Positions 1 through 9,564 of a DNA stretch of 64,000 nucleotides are shown one piece after another (the stretch's first letter is position 1; the number at the start of each line of letters is the position of its first letter). The position numbers and the translations under genes are program-made. Source of the DNA: Streptomyces sp. Root431. Lineage in GTDB: Bacteria > Actinomycetota > Actinomycetes > Streptomycetales > Streptomycetaceae. The DNA lies in the NCBI RefSeq assembly GCF_001426585.1, contig NZ_LMEI01000006.1, positions 174,945 through 238,944 on the forward strand, read 5' to 3'. Under the pieces are notes generated by a model, which saw only the letters and a list, made by a program, of their open reading frames with translations, was not told the DNA's origin and made no database searches.

Positions 1-78
1 GACGACTTCCAGGTAGGCGTCGACGAGTTCACCCTCGGCCCGCGTCAGGGCCGGCAGCGGGGGCAGCTCGGGGACCAC
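1..78 (-). CDS. Partial 5' end of a gene downstream of clpP, possibly a second ClpP-like subunit
   Basis: An open frame starts at a GTG (78-76), 7 bases after the clpP stop, on the same strand, and stays open for 26 codons to the window edge. Its start reads V-V-P-E-L-P-P-L-P-A-L-T-R-A-E-G-E-L-V-D. Streptomyces often carry ClpP genes as two-gene operons, so a second ClpP subunit is the natural guess, but this N-terminal piece has no diagnostic motif. What is seen is only an open, close-packed reading frame with codon use like its neighbours; the identity is inference from context. Confidence 0.4.
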   Translation of the reverse strand, partial: MVPELPPLPALTRAEGELVDAYLEVV

Positions 79-85
79 GGCCGGT

Positions 86-712
86 TCACCGGGCCGTGCC
101 GCCGGCGGCAGCGGCGCGCCGGCTCGTGACCACGTGGTCCGCCAGGCCGTACGCGACGGCCGCCGGCGCGTCCAGGACGGTCAGGCGGTCGATGTCGGCG
201 TCGATCCGGTCCCGGTCCTGCCCGGTGTGCTCGGCGAGCATCCCGGCGACCAGCTCGCGCAGTCGCAGCATCTCGCTCGCCTGGAGGTCGAGATCGCTGA
301 GCTGCCCCTGGAGGGGCTCGTCCAGCGTCGGCTGCCGGAGCGTCACCCGGGCGCCGGGCAGGATCAGGCGCTTGCCCGGGGTGCCGGCCGCGAGCAGGAC
401 GGCGGCGGTGGAGACGGCCTGGCCCAGGCACGTGGTCTCCACGTCGCAGGAGAGCGACCGCATCGTGTCGTAGATCGACGTCATGGCGCTGATGGAGCCG
501 CCGGGGGAGTTGATGTAGAGCGAGATGTCCTGCCCCGGCGCCGCGTGGTCGAGATAGAGGAACTGGGCGATGGCGTCATTGGCCGAGGTCTCGTCGACCG
601 GCGTGCCGAGGAAGACGATCCGGGACTCGAGGAGCTTCGAGTACGGGTCGAGGGTCCGGGTCCCGAAGCTGGTCCGCTCCGTGAACTCGGGCAGAACGTA
701 GCGAGCGTCCAT
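86..712 (-). CDS. clpP: ClpP-family protease subunit with degenerate catalytic triad
   Basis: The 208-residue product has the ClpP fold landmarks: INSPGG near residues 68-73, the nucleophile region [14 protein letters not shown] with Ser101, and the C-terminal A-Y-G-L-A-D-H element. ClpP proteins form heptameric rings that degrade proteins fed by Clp ATPases. Aligned by eye to Escherichia coli ClpP, the catalytic His position (in M-I-H-Q-P) is Arg126 here (T-L-R-Q-P), and the catalytic Asp position (R-D-R-F-L-S-A) is Leu177. Only Ser101 remains, so this subunit may be inactive alone and work in a mixed ring. I chose the ATG at 712 because GGAGG lies 9 bases upstream; an in-frame start further upstream has no better signal and would overlap the divergent antitoxin promoter. 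Confidence 0.9.
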   Translation of the reverse strand: MDARYVLPEFTERTSFGTRTLDPYSKLLESRIVFLGTPVDETSANDAIAQFLYLDHAAPGQDISLYINSPGGSISAMTSIYDTMRSLSCDVETTCLGQAVSTAAVLLAAGTPGKRLILPGARVTLRQPTLDEPLQGQLSDLDLQASEMLRLRELVAGMLAEHTGQDRDRIDADIDRLTVLDAPAAVAYGLADHVVTSRRAAAAGGTAR

Positions 713-746
713 GGCAGAGAACCTCCGTCGATCTGTCTGTAAAAAA

Positions 747-761
747 TGTACAGGACGTACA
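747..761. promoter_or_regulatory. Inverted repeat, probable YefM-type operator between clpP and the antitoxin gene
   Basis: TGTAC and GTACA flank a 5-base spacer; the left half is a complete TGTACA palindrome (747-752) and the right half is CGTACA (756-761). TGTACA is the core motif described for the yefM-yoeB operator. The site lies 18 bases before the antitoxin start and 34 bases before the clpP start, so autorepression by the antitoxin could also touch clpP. Binding is inferred. Confidence 0.55.
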
Positions 762-779
762 GCCCGTAAGATGGGGAGC

Positions 780-1058
780 ATGACCTACGAGATCCCGGTG
801 ACGCAAGCGAGGGCTGAGCTCGCCGACCTGATCAACCGCGTCGTGTACGGCGGTGAGCGCGTGGTCGTCACCCGCCACGGGAAGCCGCTCGTCGCCCTGG
901 TCTCCGCCGCTGACCTGGAAGCTTTGGAGACGGCGGGCGAGCCGGCGGAGGAGCGCGTGATCAGTTCGGTCTCCACGCTGCGCCCGCTCGACTCCGCCAC
1001 GGGCGAACAGCGCCGCTTCGGCATCGCCGCCCACCACCGCGACCCCGGCGCCTCCTAG
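780..1058 (+). CDS. Phd/YefM-family antitoxin without an adjacent toxin
   Basis: The 92-residue product begins [14 protein letters not shown] and continues with [21 protein letters not shown] and D-L-E-A-L, the standard Phd/YefM DNA-binding N-terminus. These proteins bind and neutralise a RelE/YoeB or Doc-type toxin and repress their own promoter. GGGGAG stands just upstream of the ATG. The C-terminal 35 residues, where toxin binding normally occurs, show no recognisable motif. No toxin gene follows: the next 120 bases hold a palindromic repeat and a terminator, and the next gene is a membrane protein on the other strand. It is divergent from clpP. Confidence 0.85.
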   Translation: MTYEIPVTQARAELADLINRVVYGGERVVVTRHGKPLVALVSAADLEALETAGEPAEERVISSVSTLRPLDSATGEQRRFGIAAHHRDPGAS

Positions 1059-1094
1059 GGCCTGCCCGGCGGATCAGGGCCGGATGGGCCCTGG
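1055..1094. repeat. Dispersed palindromic repeat, copy A
   Basis: This stretch begins CTAGGGCCTG at the stop codon of the antitoxin gene, continues with CCGGCGGATCAG and ends near GCCCTGG. It matches, at most positions over about 40 bases, the reverse complement of 55679-55715, and its first half also matches the reverse complement of 50351-50376. The halves can pair with each other, so a transcript would fold into a hairpin. It looks like a repetitive extragenic palindrome. Confidence 0.6.
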
Positions 1095-1116
1095 CCGCCC
1101 CGCCTTCCTCGTACGC

Positions 1117-1160
1117 ACAAAAGCCGCGTGCCCCCGTCCGCTACAGCGGGGGCACGCGGC
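1117..1160 (-). terminator. Rho-independent-type terminator of the membrane protein gene
   Basis: A perfect 13-bp stem (1123-1135 with 1148-1160) encloses a 12-base loop and is followed on the minus strand by TTTTGTG. It lies about 20 bases beyond the stop of the minus-strand gene. Confidence 0.85.
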
Positions 1161-1181
1161 CGTCTTCTGTGGTGCTCGGGC

Positions 1182-2186
1182 TCAGCCCGCCGGAACGGGA
1201 ACCCGGACCGGGGCGGTCTCCGGCACCGCGCGACGCCTGCGGGCGCCCAGCAGCGTCGCGGTCAGGCCCGCCGCCGCCCAGAGGGCGAGGACGAGGAGCG
1301 GCCCGCCCGCCGCCGCGCCGTCGAAGGAGGAGACGGAGCGGAGTGCCGAACCCCCGGCGCCCGGCGGCAGCCACTGGCCGAGCGTGCCGACCGCGGTCGG
1401 CAGCAGCTCCGGCGCGCTCGCCACCCCTGAGAACGGATTGCCGATCAGGACCATCAGGAGGGCTGCCACGCCGAGGCCCGGCTTCCCGAGCAGCGAGGCC
1501 AGCCCCGCGAACGTCGCGCCGATCGCCAGGACGGTGAGGCCCAGGGTCCCCGCCTCGGCCCACCAGTTCCCGCCGAGAGCACCGAGCCAGCTGTCGGCGA
1601 GCGTCGCCCCGACGAGCCCGGTGAGCGTCGCGGCGCCGGCGAGAGCGGCCACCGCCCGGCCACCGCGCAGGCCGGCGAGGGTCGTGACGACACCCGCCGC
1701 CGCCCCGGCCAGAGTGAGCGGCAGCAGGGTCGAGGCGAGTACGGCTCCGCGCGGGTCGCCCGCCGGTGCGGCGACCACGTCCGTGACCGGGACCGTCGTG
1801 CCCGCGGGGGCCTGCGCGCTCACGGCCTCGCGCAGGAGTCCGGCCGCCACGGGGCTCGCGGCCGAGGCCGTCAGGAGCTCCGTACCACGCGGGGTCACGA
1901 CGACCGCTCCGTATACGTCCCGGTCCTCGATGGCCGCGCGGGCCGCGGCGGCGTCCTCGTAGCGGTGTACCTCGAAGGCCCCCTCGTGCCGGGCGAGCCC
2001 CTGCTCCACGGCCGCGGCGGCCGCCGCGGGCCCGGCGACGCCGATCGGCAGGTCGCGGGGGGCCGTCCGGGCCGCGGGCCACGCGAACGCGCAGAGGGCG
2101 AGGGTCACGACGGCCGGGATGAGCACCATCACCGCGATGGTTCGGCGCCCGAGTCCGATGGCGGTTTCGTCGGTGGCGGCGGACAT
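1182..2186 (-). CDS. Integral membrane protein with ABC-2/YhgE-like topology
   Basis: The 334-residue product has one N-terminal membrane helix (about 18-40), an extracytoplasmic domain of about 110 residues, and then five or six hydrophobic segments (about 155-315) before a short basic tail. This layout is typical of ABC-2-type permeases and YhgE/Pip-like exporters, but no ATPase gene is adjacent, so the transport role is inferred. GAGG precedes the ATG. The gene is divergent from a TetR regulator with candidate operator sequences between them, which suggests an inducible efflux or cell-envelope function. A strong terminator follows it. Confidence 0.7.
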   Translation of the reverse strand: MSAATDETAIGLGRRTIAVMVLIPAVVTLALCAFAWPAARTAPRDLPIGVAGPAAAAAAVEQGLARHEGAFEVHRYEDAAAARAAIEDRDVYGAVVVTPRGTELLTASAASPVAAGLLREAVSAQAPAGTTVPVTDVVAAPAGDPRGAVLASTLLPLTLAGAAAGVVTTLAGLRGGRAVAALAGAATLTGLVGATLADSWLGALGGNWWAEAGTLGLTVLAIGATFAGLASLLGKPGLGVAALLMVLIGNPFSGVASAPELLPTAVGTLGQWLPPGAGGSALRSVSSFDGAAAGGPLLVLALWAAAGLTATLLGARRRRAVPETAPVRVPVPAG

Positions 2187-2204
2187 GGCGTCCTCGATTC
2201 AAAG

Positions 2205-2284
2205 AGAAGGATCGTTCGTTTTTCTTTGATGTCACTCTGCGGCGAGGTCGGGAAGTTGTCAAGAATGAATATTCGTTTTAGCTT
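2205..2284. promoter_or_regulatory. Divergent promoter region with candidate TetR operators
   Basis: On the plus strand TTGTCA (2256-2261), 17 bases and TAGCTT (2279-2284) place transcription start at about 2291, which is the A of the TetR start codon, so that mRNA may be leaderless. On the minus strand TTGACA (2262-2257) is followed 17 bases on by CAGAGT. The near-palindrome AATGAATATTCGTT (2264-2277) lies inside the plus-strand spacer, and a related CGTTCGTTTTT stretch lies near 2210-2220. Confidence 0.45.
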
Positions 2285-2290
2285 CTTCCC

Positions 2291-2908
2291 ATGGCTCGTG
2301 TCTCCCAGGAACACCTCGACGCCCGGCGGCGGCAGATCCTCGACGGAGCGGCGCGCTGCTTCGCCCGCAACGGCTTCCACGCGACCTCGATGCAGGACGT
2401 GCTGGCCGAGGTGGGCCTGTCGGCGGGCGCGGTCTACCGGTACTTCCGCGGCAAGGACGACCTCATCGCGGCCATCGCCGCCGAGGCGTTCGACCGCATT
2501 CGCGGGGCGTTCGAGGAGGCCTCGAAGGCGACGCCGCCGCCCACGCCCGACGTCCTGCTCGGTGCGGTGATCCGGGTCTTCCTGGAGGAGCGGATCGCGG
2601 GGGCCGACCGGCAGGCCTTCGCGCGCCTGATCATCCAGGTGTGGGCGGAGACGGTGCGCGACGAGGAACTGGCGAAGACCCTCTCCGGGCTCTTCGGCGG
2701 GATGCGCGCCGCTTGGACGGAGCTCGTCATCGTCTACCGCGAGACCGGCCTCCTGCCTGCCGACGTCCCCGCCGACCACATGGCTCGCACGCTCATCGCC
2801 GTCGCCCAGGGATTCATCGCCCAGCAGGCGCTCTTCGGGGACGTGGACGTGGAGATCCTGGAGGACGGGCTCAGGGGGCTGATGTCCATGTCCGTCGATC
2901 CGGTCTGA
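2291..2908 (+). CDS. TetR-family transcriptional regulator
   Basis: The 205-residue product has a TetR N-terminal DNA-binding domain: I-L-D-G-A-A-R-C-F, G-F-H-A-T-S-M-Q-D-V, then G-L-S-A-G-A-V-Y-R-Y-F-R-G-K-D-D-L (about residues 15-60). The remaining helices would form the ligand and dimer domain. It is divergent from the membrane protein at 1182-2186, the usual arrangement of a TetR repressor and its efflux target. No Shine-Dalgarno sequence is evident and a good -10 lies 7 bases before the ATG, consistent with a leaderless transcript. Confidence 0.9.
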   Translation: MARVSQEHLDARRRQILDGAARCFARNGFHATSMQDVLAEVGLSAGAVYRYFRGKDDLIAAIAAEAFDRIRGAFEEASKATPPPTPDVLLGAVIRVFLEERIAGADRQAFARLIIQVWAETVRDEELAKTLSGLFGGMRAAWTELVIVYRETGLLPADVPADHMARTLIAVAQGFIAQQALFGDVDVEILEDGLRGLMSMSVDPV

Positions 2909-3074
2909 TGATCATGGAAACGCAAAGCCGGAGTTAACGAGCCGGAAAAACTTCCGCCCTAACGTGCAATGTCTGGCCGCCGACCGCTTCTCCGCAGCTC
3001 AACAAGGTGTTGACGCTGGGTAGGGTCCGCAGCTGTCCGGGTCCCGTCCCGGTCGACGACTGTGAGGTGGAAGA

Positions 3075-3377
3075 GTGCAACTGAGCCCGCACGAACAGGA
3101 ACGCCTGCTCGTTCATGTCGCCGCCGACGTGGCGGAGAAGCGCCGGGCGCGGGGTGTGAGGCTCAATCACCCCGAGGCCGTCGCCCTGATCACCTCGCAC
3201 ATCCTGGAGGGCGCCCGCGACGGCCGCACGGTCGCGGAGCTCATGGCCTCCGGGCGCAAAGTGCTCTCCCGCGCGGACGTCATGGACGGCATCCCCGAGA
3301 TGATCCACGACGTCCAGGTCGAGGCGACCTTCCCGGACGGCACCAAGCTCGTCACCGTCCACGACCCCATCGTCTGA
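3075..3377 (+). CDS. ureA: Urease gamma subunit
   Basis: The 100-residue product [12 protein letters not shown] has the full length of bacterial UreA and the conserved segments [31 protein letters not shown], and the end V-T-V-H-D-P-I. UreA, UreB and UreC form the apo-urease that hydrolyses urea to ammonia and carbamate in the cytoplasm. GAGGTGGAAGAG stands before the ATG. It is the first gene of a six-gene operon; the 166 bases upstream contain no other gene, and I see no convincing nitrogen-control or nickel-control site there. Confidence 0.97.
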   Translation: MQLSPHEQERLLVHVAADVAEKRRARGVRLNHPEAVALITSHILEGARDGRTVAELMASGRKVLSRADVMDGIPEMIHDVQVEATFPDGTKLVTVHDPIV

Positions 3378-3391
3378 CCGGGGGAGTGCCG

Positions 3392-3808
3392 ATGATCCCC
3401 GGAGAGATCCTGTACGCGGAGGACCCCGTCGCCCTCAACGAGGGGCGCCCCGTCACTCGCGTGACCGTGCTCAACGCCGCCGACCGGCCCGTCCAGGTCG
3501 GCTCCCACTACCACTTCGCCGAGGTCAACCCCGGCCTGGAGTTCGACCGCGCCGCCGCGCGCGGGCAGCGGCTCCACATCGCCGCCGGGACCGCCGTCCG
3601 CTTCGAACCCGGCATCCCCGTCGAGGTCGAGCTCGTCCCGATCGCCGGCCGCCGGATCGTCCCCGGCCTGCGCGGCGAGACGGCGGGTCCCCTCGACGCC
3701 GATGCCGCCGGGGCCACCGCCGATGCCCCCGTGGTCACTGCCGACGCCGCCGGGGCCACCGCCACCGCCGCCGGGTTCGCCGGCCCGAACGGAGGCCCCC
3801 GTGCCTGA
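3392..3808 (+). CDS. ureB: Urease beta subunit with an Ala/Thr-rich C-terminal extension
   Basis: The product starts M-I-P-G-E-I-L-Y and carries the UreB segments V-T-N-type [23 protein letters not shown] and [11 protein letters not shown]. UreB is usually about 100-110 residues; this one is 138. The core ends around residue 97, and about 40 residues rich in Ala, Thr, Asp and Gly follow, containing two copies of [12 protein letters not shown] sequence. GGGGGAG precedes the ATG 14 bases after ureA. Its stop overlaps the ureC GTG, implying translational coupling. Confidence 0.95.
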   Translation: MIPGEILYAEDPVALNEGRPVTRVTVLNAADRPVQVGSHYHFAEVNPGLEFDRAAARGQRLHIAAGTAVRFEPGIPVEVELVPIAGRRIVPGLRGETAGPLDADAAGATADAPVVTADAAGATATAAGFAGPNGGPRA

Positions 3809-5522
3809 CCTGCACCGCGCCGTCTACGCCGATCTCTTCGGCCCCACGACAGGCGACCGCATCCGGCTCGCCGACACCGACCTCCTCGTCGAGATCGAGC
3901 AGGACCGCTCCGGAGGCCCAGGCCGCGCCGGCGATGAGGCCGTCTTCGGCGGCGGCAAGGTCGTCCGCGAGTCCATGGGCCAGGCGCGCACCACCCGCGC
4001 CGAGGGCGCCCCCGACACCGTGATCACCGGAGCCGTGATCATCGACCACTGGGGCGTCGTCAAGGCCGACATCGGCATCCGCGACGGCCGGATCACCGGC
4101 ATCGGCAAGGCCGGCAACCCCGACACCATGGACGGCGTCCACCCCGACCTCGTGATCGGCCCCGAGACCGAGATCATCGTCGGCAACGGCCGGATCGTCA
4201 CCGCGGGCGCCGTCGACACCCACGTCCACTTCATCTCCCCGACCGTCGTCGAGCAGGCGCTCGCCACCGGCGTCACCACGCTCGTCGGCGGCGGCACCGG
4301 ACCGGCCGAGGGCACCAAGGCGACCACCATCACGCCCGGCCCGTGGCACCTGGCCCGGATGTTCGAGGCCCTGGACACCTTCCCCGTGAACATCGGTCTG
4401 CTCGGCAAGGGCAACACCATGTCCCGGGAGGCCATGCACTCCCAACTCCGCGGCGGCGCCCTCGGATTCAAGATCCACGAGGACTGGGGCGCCACCCCGG
4501 CCGTCATCGACGCCTGTCTGGGCGTCTGCGAGGAGACCGGCGCCCAGCTCGCCATCCACACGGACACCCTGAACGAAGCGGGCTTCGTCGACGACACCCT
4601 CGCCGCCATCGCCGGCCGGACCGTCCACGCGTACCACACGGAGGGCGCCGGCGGCGGGCACGCCCCCGACATCATCACGGTCGTCTCCGAGCCGTACATA
4701 CTGCCCAGCTCGACCAACCCGACCCGCCCGCACACCGTCAACACCATCGAGGAACACCTCGACATGCTGATGGTCTGCCACCACCTCAACCCGGCCGTCC
4801 CCGAGGACCTCGCCTTCGCCGAGTCCCGCATCCGGCCCTCCACGATCGCCGCGGAGGACGTCCTCCACGACCTGGGCGCCATCTCGATCATCTCCTCCGA
4901 CGCCCAGGCCATGGGCCGCGTCGGCGAGGTGATCATGCGGACCTGGCAGACCGCCCACGTCATGAAGAAGCGGCGCGGCGCCCTGCCCGGCGACGGCCGC
5001 GCCGACAACCACCGGGCCCGCCGCTACGTCGCCAAGTACACGATCAACCCGGCCGTCGCCCAGGGCATGGACCACCTCATCGGCTCGGTCGAGACCGGCA
5101 AGCTCGCCGACCTCGTGCTCTGGGAGCCCGCCTTCTTCGGCGTGAAGCCCCTCGTCGTCGTCAAGGGCGGCCAGATCGCGTACGCGCAGATGGGCGACGC
5201 CAACGCCTCCATCCCCACCCCCCAGCCCGTCCTGCCCCGGCCGATGTTCGGCGCGCTCGGCAGGGCTGCCGCGGCCGGCTCCGTCAACTTCACCGCCCGC
5301 GCGGCGATCGAGGACGACCTGCCCCAGCGGCTCGGCCTGCACAAGGAGTTCGTCGCCATCGGCGACACCCGGCGGGTGACCAAGGCCGACATGCGGGAGA
5401 ACGACGCCCTGCCGCGGGTCGAGGTCGACGCCGACACCTTCTCGGTGACCATCGACGGCGACCCGGTGGAGCCGGCACCCGCCGCCGAACTCCCCATGGC
5501 CCAGCGTTACTTCCTCTTCTGA
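3801..5522 (+). CDS. ureC: Urease alpha (catalytic) subunit
   Basis: The 573-residue product has all the nickel and active-site residues: H-V-H (His141, His143), the carbamylated Lys in G-F-K-I-H-E-D-W-G, His in A-I-H-T-D-T-L-N-E, His in [10 protein letters not shown], the flap H-H-L-N-P, and Asp in S-S-D-A-Q-A-M-G-R. It binds two Ni ions and hydrolyses urea. I chose the GTG at 3801 ([10 protein letters not shown]) because GGAGG lies upstream within ureB and the start matches family length; a longer in-frame start at 3702 only adds Pro-rich sequence from the ureB extension in another frame. ureF follows after 11 bases. Confidence 0.97.
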   Translation: MPDLHRAVYADLFGPTTGDRIRLADTDLLVEIEQDRSGGPGRAGDEAVFGGGKVVRESMGQARTTRAEGAPDTVITGAVIIDHWGVVKADIGIRDGRITGIGKAGNPDTMDGVHPDLVIGPETEIIVGNGRIVTAGAVDTHVHFISPTVVEQALATGVTTLVGGGTGPAEGTKATTITPGPWHLARMFEALDTFPVNIGLLGKGNTMSREAMHSQLRGGALGFKIHEDWGATPAVIDACLGVCEETGAQLAIHTDTLNEAGFVDDTLAAIAGRTVHAYHTEGAGGGHAPDIITVVSEPYILPSSTNPTRPHTVNTIEEHLDMLMVCHHLNPAVPEDLAFAESRIRPSTIAAEDVLHDLGAISIISSDAQAMGRVGEVIMRTWQTAHVMKKRRGALPGDGRADNHRARRYVAKYTINPAVAQGMDHLIGSVETGKLADLVLWEPAFFGVKPLVVVKGGQIAYAQMGDANASIPTPQPVLPRPMFGALGRAAAAGSVNFTARAAIEDDLPQRLGLHKEFVAIGDTRRVTKADMRENDALPRVEVDADTFSVTIDGDPVEPAPAAELPMAQRYFLF

Positions 5523-5533
5523 CGGGGCCTCCG

Positions 5534-6199
5534 ATGACGTCACGCTCCGCCCTGCTCGTGCTCGCCGACGGGCGCTTCCCCGCCGGCGGGCACGCCCACT
5601 CCGGCGGCGCGGAGGCCGCCGTCAAGGCCGGCCGCATCAAGGACGCGGCCGGTCTGGAGGCCTTCTGCCGCGGCCGGCTCCACACCACCGGCCTCACCTC
5701 GGCGGGCCTGGCCGCGGCCGCCGCCCACGGACTCGACCCGTACGAGCTCGACGCCGCCGCCGACGCCCGTACGCCCTCGCCCGCGCTGCGCGCCGCCGCC
5801 CGCAGGCTGGGCCGCCAGCTCATGCGGGCCGCCCGCGCCGCCTGGCCGAGCCCCGAACTCGACGCGCTCGCGGCGGCCTTCCCGCGCGGCGCCCATCAGC
5901 CCGTCGTCCTCGGCACCACCGCCCGGGCCGCCGGACTCGGACCCGAGGACGCCGCCCACTGCGTCGCGTACGAGACGGTCGGCGGCCCCGCCACCGCCGC
6001 CGTACGCCTCCTCAGCCTCGACCCCTACCAGGCGACCGCCGTCCTCGCCCGCCTCGCACCCGACATGGACCGCGTCGCCGCACGCGCGGCCGCCGCCGCC
6101 CGCCAGGGCGTCGACGCGCTGCCGGCCGCCTCCGCGCCGCTGCTCGACCTCACCGCCGAACAGCACGCGACCTGGCCCGTCCGCCTCTTCGCCTCCTGA
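5534..6199 (+). CDS. ureF: Urease accessory protein UreF
   Basis: The 221-residue product begins [29 protein letters not shown] sequence, matching the UreF pattern D-x-R-x-P-x-G-G-x-x-H-S-G-G-x-E. UreF joins UreD and UreG in the complex that carries nickel to UreC. It is very rich in alanine with predicted all-helical structure, as expected for UreF. It lies between ureC and ureG with 11 and 28 base gaps. Confidence 0.93.
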   Translation: MTSRSALLVLADGRFPAGGHAHSGGAEAAVKAGRIKDAAGLEAFCRGRLHTTGLTSAGLAAAAAHGLDPYELDAAADARTPSPALRAAARRLGRQLMRAARAAWPSPELDALAAAFPRGAHQPVVLGTTARAAGLGPEDAAHCVAYETVGGPATAAVRLLSLDPYQATAVLARLAPDMDRVAARAAAAARQGVDALPAASAPLLDLTAEQHATWPVRLFAS

Positions 6200-6227
6200 C
6201 CCGAACCACCCTCAAGGGAGCCGCCCC

Positions 6228-6919
<692 letters not shown>

Positions 6920-6923
<4 letters not shown>

Positions 6924-7663
6924 GCCTGCGCGCCACCGCACGGATCGCGGCCGCGGCCGACGGCGGGCTGCCGCTCCTGGAGAGCGACGGCCCCCTCGCC
7001 CTGCGCCGCACCAGGGCCGCCGCCGGCTGGACCCGGGTCACCGTCGTCGGGGCGATGAGCGCCCCGCTCGGCGGTGACCGGCTCGCGATCGAGACCGACG
7101 TACGGGACGGGGCCCGGCTCCTCGTGGACTCCGCCGCCGCCACCCTCGCCCTGCCGGGCCGGAGCGCCGAGCCCGCCACGTACGACCTCGGGATCGCCGT
7201 GGGGGAGGAGGGCGTCCTGCGCTGGCTGCCCGAGCAGCTCGTCTCCGCGCACGGCTCGGACCTGCGGATGCGCACCACCGTCGAGCTCGCCCCCACGGCC
7301 CGGCTCGTCCTCCGTGAGGAGCAGATCCTCGGCCGGCACGGCGAACGGCCCGGCACCCTCGTCACCCGCCTCACCGTCCGCCGCGCCGGGCGCCCCCTGC
7401 TCGACCAGGAGCTGGCGTACGGCCCCGGGGCCCCCGGCGGCTGGGACGGCGGCGCGGTCCTCGGCGGCCACCGCGCCACCGGTCAACTACTGGTCGTCGA
7501 TCCCGACTTCACGGACAAACCGGTGGAAGCCCGACTCCTCGGCGAGCAGGCCGTCATCGCCCCGCTCGCCGGGCCCGCGGCCCTCGTCACCGCCGTCGCC
7601 CCCGACGCCCTCGCACTCCGCCGCCTCCTCGACGCGGCTCTGTCCGAACTCGCCCCGCTCTGA
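6920..7663 (+). CDS. ureD: Urease accessory protein UreD (UreH)
   Basis: The 247-residue product begins V-S-L-R-A-T-A-R-I and contains the UreD segments [36 protein letters not shown] and G-R-H-G-E. UreD is the scaffold that binds UreF-UreG to urease. The GTG start at 6920 overlaps the ureG stop in a GTGA arrangement, so translation is coupled. It is the last gene of the operon; the next gene starts 200 bases on with its own RBS. Confidence 0.92.
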
Positions 7664-7864
7664 GGCGAATCCGAGGCGCGTCCGGAGCGATTCCGCAGCG
7701 AACGCGGAAGATCACCGCTCAGCGGTACACCGTTCACCGGTTATTGGTTCGGCAAAGAAACAGGTGTACGCCCTTACCTCGCGAGCCCCCCGAGGGACAA
7801 GATCGCACGGACAACCCGACACACGGGGCTGCCACGGGGGCAGCGCCCACCCTGGGGGAGACAC

Positions 7865-9445
7865 ATGCGACGTACGGCAATGCTCGGTTCGGCCGGCACT
7901 CTGATAGCGGGCACGCTTGTCGTGGGCGCGCTCACGGCTCCGGCGGCCAGCGCCGACAGCGGCCGGCAGCTGCGCGACGCGGAGGCGATCGGCGTCGCCG
8001 TCGCCGCGGCCCGCGCCGCCCAGACGGGCATCGACTGGCAGGACTGCCCGGCCGACTGGGGCCTGGAGAAGCCGATCCAGTGCGGTTTCGTCACCGTCCC
8101 GGTCGACTACGCCAAGCCCAACGGCAAGAAGATCAAGATCGCGGTCGACCGCATCAACGCCACCGGCACCCCCGCCGAGCGCCAGGGCGCCCTGCTCTAC
8201 AACCCGGGCGGCCCCGGCGGCTCCGGCCTCCGCTTCCCGCGCCGCGTCACCACCAAGAACGCGATCTGGGCGAACACCGCCAAGGCCTACGACTTCGTGG
8301 GCTTCGACCCCCGCGGCGTCGGCAAGTCCGCCCCCATCTCCTGCGTCGACCCGACAGAGTTCGTCAAGGGCCCCAAGCTCGACCCGGTCCCCGACACCGA
8401 GGCCGACAAGCTCGCGCAGCGCAAGCTCGCCGCCGAGTACGCCAAGGGCTGCGCCGAGAAGAGCGGCGACATGCTGCCCTTCATGACCACCCGCAACACC
8501 GCGCGCGACCTCGACGTCGTCCGTGCCGCCCTCGGCGAGAAGAAGCTCAACTTCGTCGGCGTCTCCTACGGCACCTACCTCGGCGCGGTCTACGGCACGC
8601 TGTTCCCGACGCACGTCCGCCGCATGGTCCTGGACAGCGTCGTGAACCCGTCGAAGCGCTCGATCTGGTACGGCGCCAACCTCGGCCAGGACATCGCCTT
8701 CGAGGGCCGCCTGACGGACTGGATGACCTGGGTCGCCCAGAACGACGCCACCTACCACCTCGGCGACACCCTGGCGGAGGTCCGGCAGCAGTGGGACACC
8801 CTGCGCGCCGCCGCCAAGAAGGAGCCCCTCGGCGGCAAGGTCGGCCCGGCCGAGCTCATCGGCTTCTTCCAGAACGCCCCGTACTACGACTCCATGTGGG
8901 CCCCGGTCGCCGAGGCCTGGAGCGCGTACGCCGCCGGTGACCCGCAGCCGCTGATCGACTCGGCCGCCGCGGACCTCACGGACACCGCGGGCAACGCCGC
9001 GTCGGAGAACGGCAACGCCGTCTACACCGCCGTCGAGTGCGCCGACGCCCCCTGGCCGACCAGCTGGAAGAAGTGGGACCGGGACAACTCCCGCCTCCAC
9101 GAGAAGTACCCGTTCATGACCTGGTCCAACGCCTGGATGAACCTGCCCTGCGCCACCTGGTCCGCCCCGCGCCAGCGCCCGACCGACGTGAAGACCAACA
9201 AGGGTCTGCCGCCGGTGCTCATCGCCCAGTCCGAGCGCGACGCCGCCACGCCGTACGAGGGCGCGGTCGAGCTGCACAAGCGCTTCAAGGGCTCGCGCCT
9301 GATCACGGAGAAGGACGCCGGCTCGCACGGCATCACCGGTCTGCTCAACCCGTGCATCAACACCAAGGTCGAGGCCTACCTGCTCAGCGGCAAGCTGGAC
9401 GCGACGGACCAGACGTGCGCACCGCACGCCACCCCGAAGCCGTAA
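7865..9445 (+). CDS. Secreted tripeptidyl aminopeptidase-type alpha/beta hydrolase
   Basis: The 526-residue product has a signal peptide (M-R-R-T-A then a hydrophobic core, likely cut after A-A-S-A near residue 30). The hydrolase core shows the oxyanion segment N-P-G-G-P-G-G-S-G (113-121), nucleophile elbow G-V-S-Y-G-T with Ser234, Asp in S-E-R-D-A-A-T-P and His in G-S-H-G-I. This is the SlpD/SlpE/Tap family of Streptomyces, which removes tripeptides from N-termini outside the cell. GGGGGAG precedes the ATG by 4 bases. The 200-base upstream region has a GC-poor patch near 7735-7765 that may hold the promoter. A strong terminator follows. Confidence 0.9.
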   Translation: MRRTAMLGSAGTLIAGTLVVGALTAPAASADSGRQLRDAEAIGVAVAAARAAQTGIDWQDCPADWGLEKPIQCGFVTVPVDYAKPNGKKIKIAVDRINATGTPAERQGALLYNPGGPGGSGLRFPRRVTTKNAIWANTAKAYDFVGFDPRGVGKSAPISCVDPTEFVKGPKLDPVPDTEADKLAQRKLAAEYAKGCAEKSGDMLPFMTTRNTARDLDVVRAALGEKKLNFVGVSYGTYLGAVYGTLFPTHVRRMVLDSVVNPSKRSIWYGANLGQDIAFEGRLTDWMTWVAQNDATYHLGDTLAEVRQQWDTLRAAAKKEPLGGKVGPAELIGFFQNAPYYDSMWAPVAEAWSAYAAGDPQPLIDSAAADLTDTAGNAASENGNAVYTAVECADAPWPTSWKKWDRDNSRLHEKYPFMTWSNAWMNLPCATWSAPRQRPTDVKTNKGLPPVLIAQSERDAATPYEGAVELHKRFKGSRLITEKDAGSHGITGLLNPCINTKVEAYLLSGKLDATDQTCAPHATPKP

Positions 9446-9467
9446 CAGCCTTCGCGCAGCGATGAGG

Positions 9468-9503
9468 AGAGGGGCGGCCGCCCGACGGCCGCCCCTCTTC
9501 CCT
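9468..9503. terminator. Strong terminator between the aminopeptidase and epimerase genes
   Basis: A perfect 13-bp stem (9468-9480 with 9486-9498) with a 5-base loop lies 22 bases after the plus-strand stop and before the convergent minus-strand gene. It could serve both. Confidence 0.85.
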
Positions 9504-9564
9504 CGTTCGGCCGCCCTCTTCCCCCGTACGTCACCCCGTACGTCAGCGCCTCTCTCCCCGTGCG

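Noticed and set aside
1141..2262. Long open frames opposite the membrane protein gene
   Set aside because: They encode Arg/Gly/Pro-rich low-complexity sequence, the usual antisense shadow in 72% G+C DNA, and lack an RBS and family motifs.
3010..3026. TTGACG followed by TAGGGT as a ureA promoter
   Set aside because: The two hexamers are only 5 bases apart, too close to act as -35 and -10 of one promoter.
3735..5543. A 602-codon open frame opposite ureC
   Set aside because: It is the complement of a confident urease gene and its translation shows only Gly/Asp/Val-rich shadow composition.
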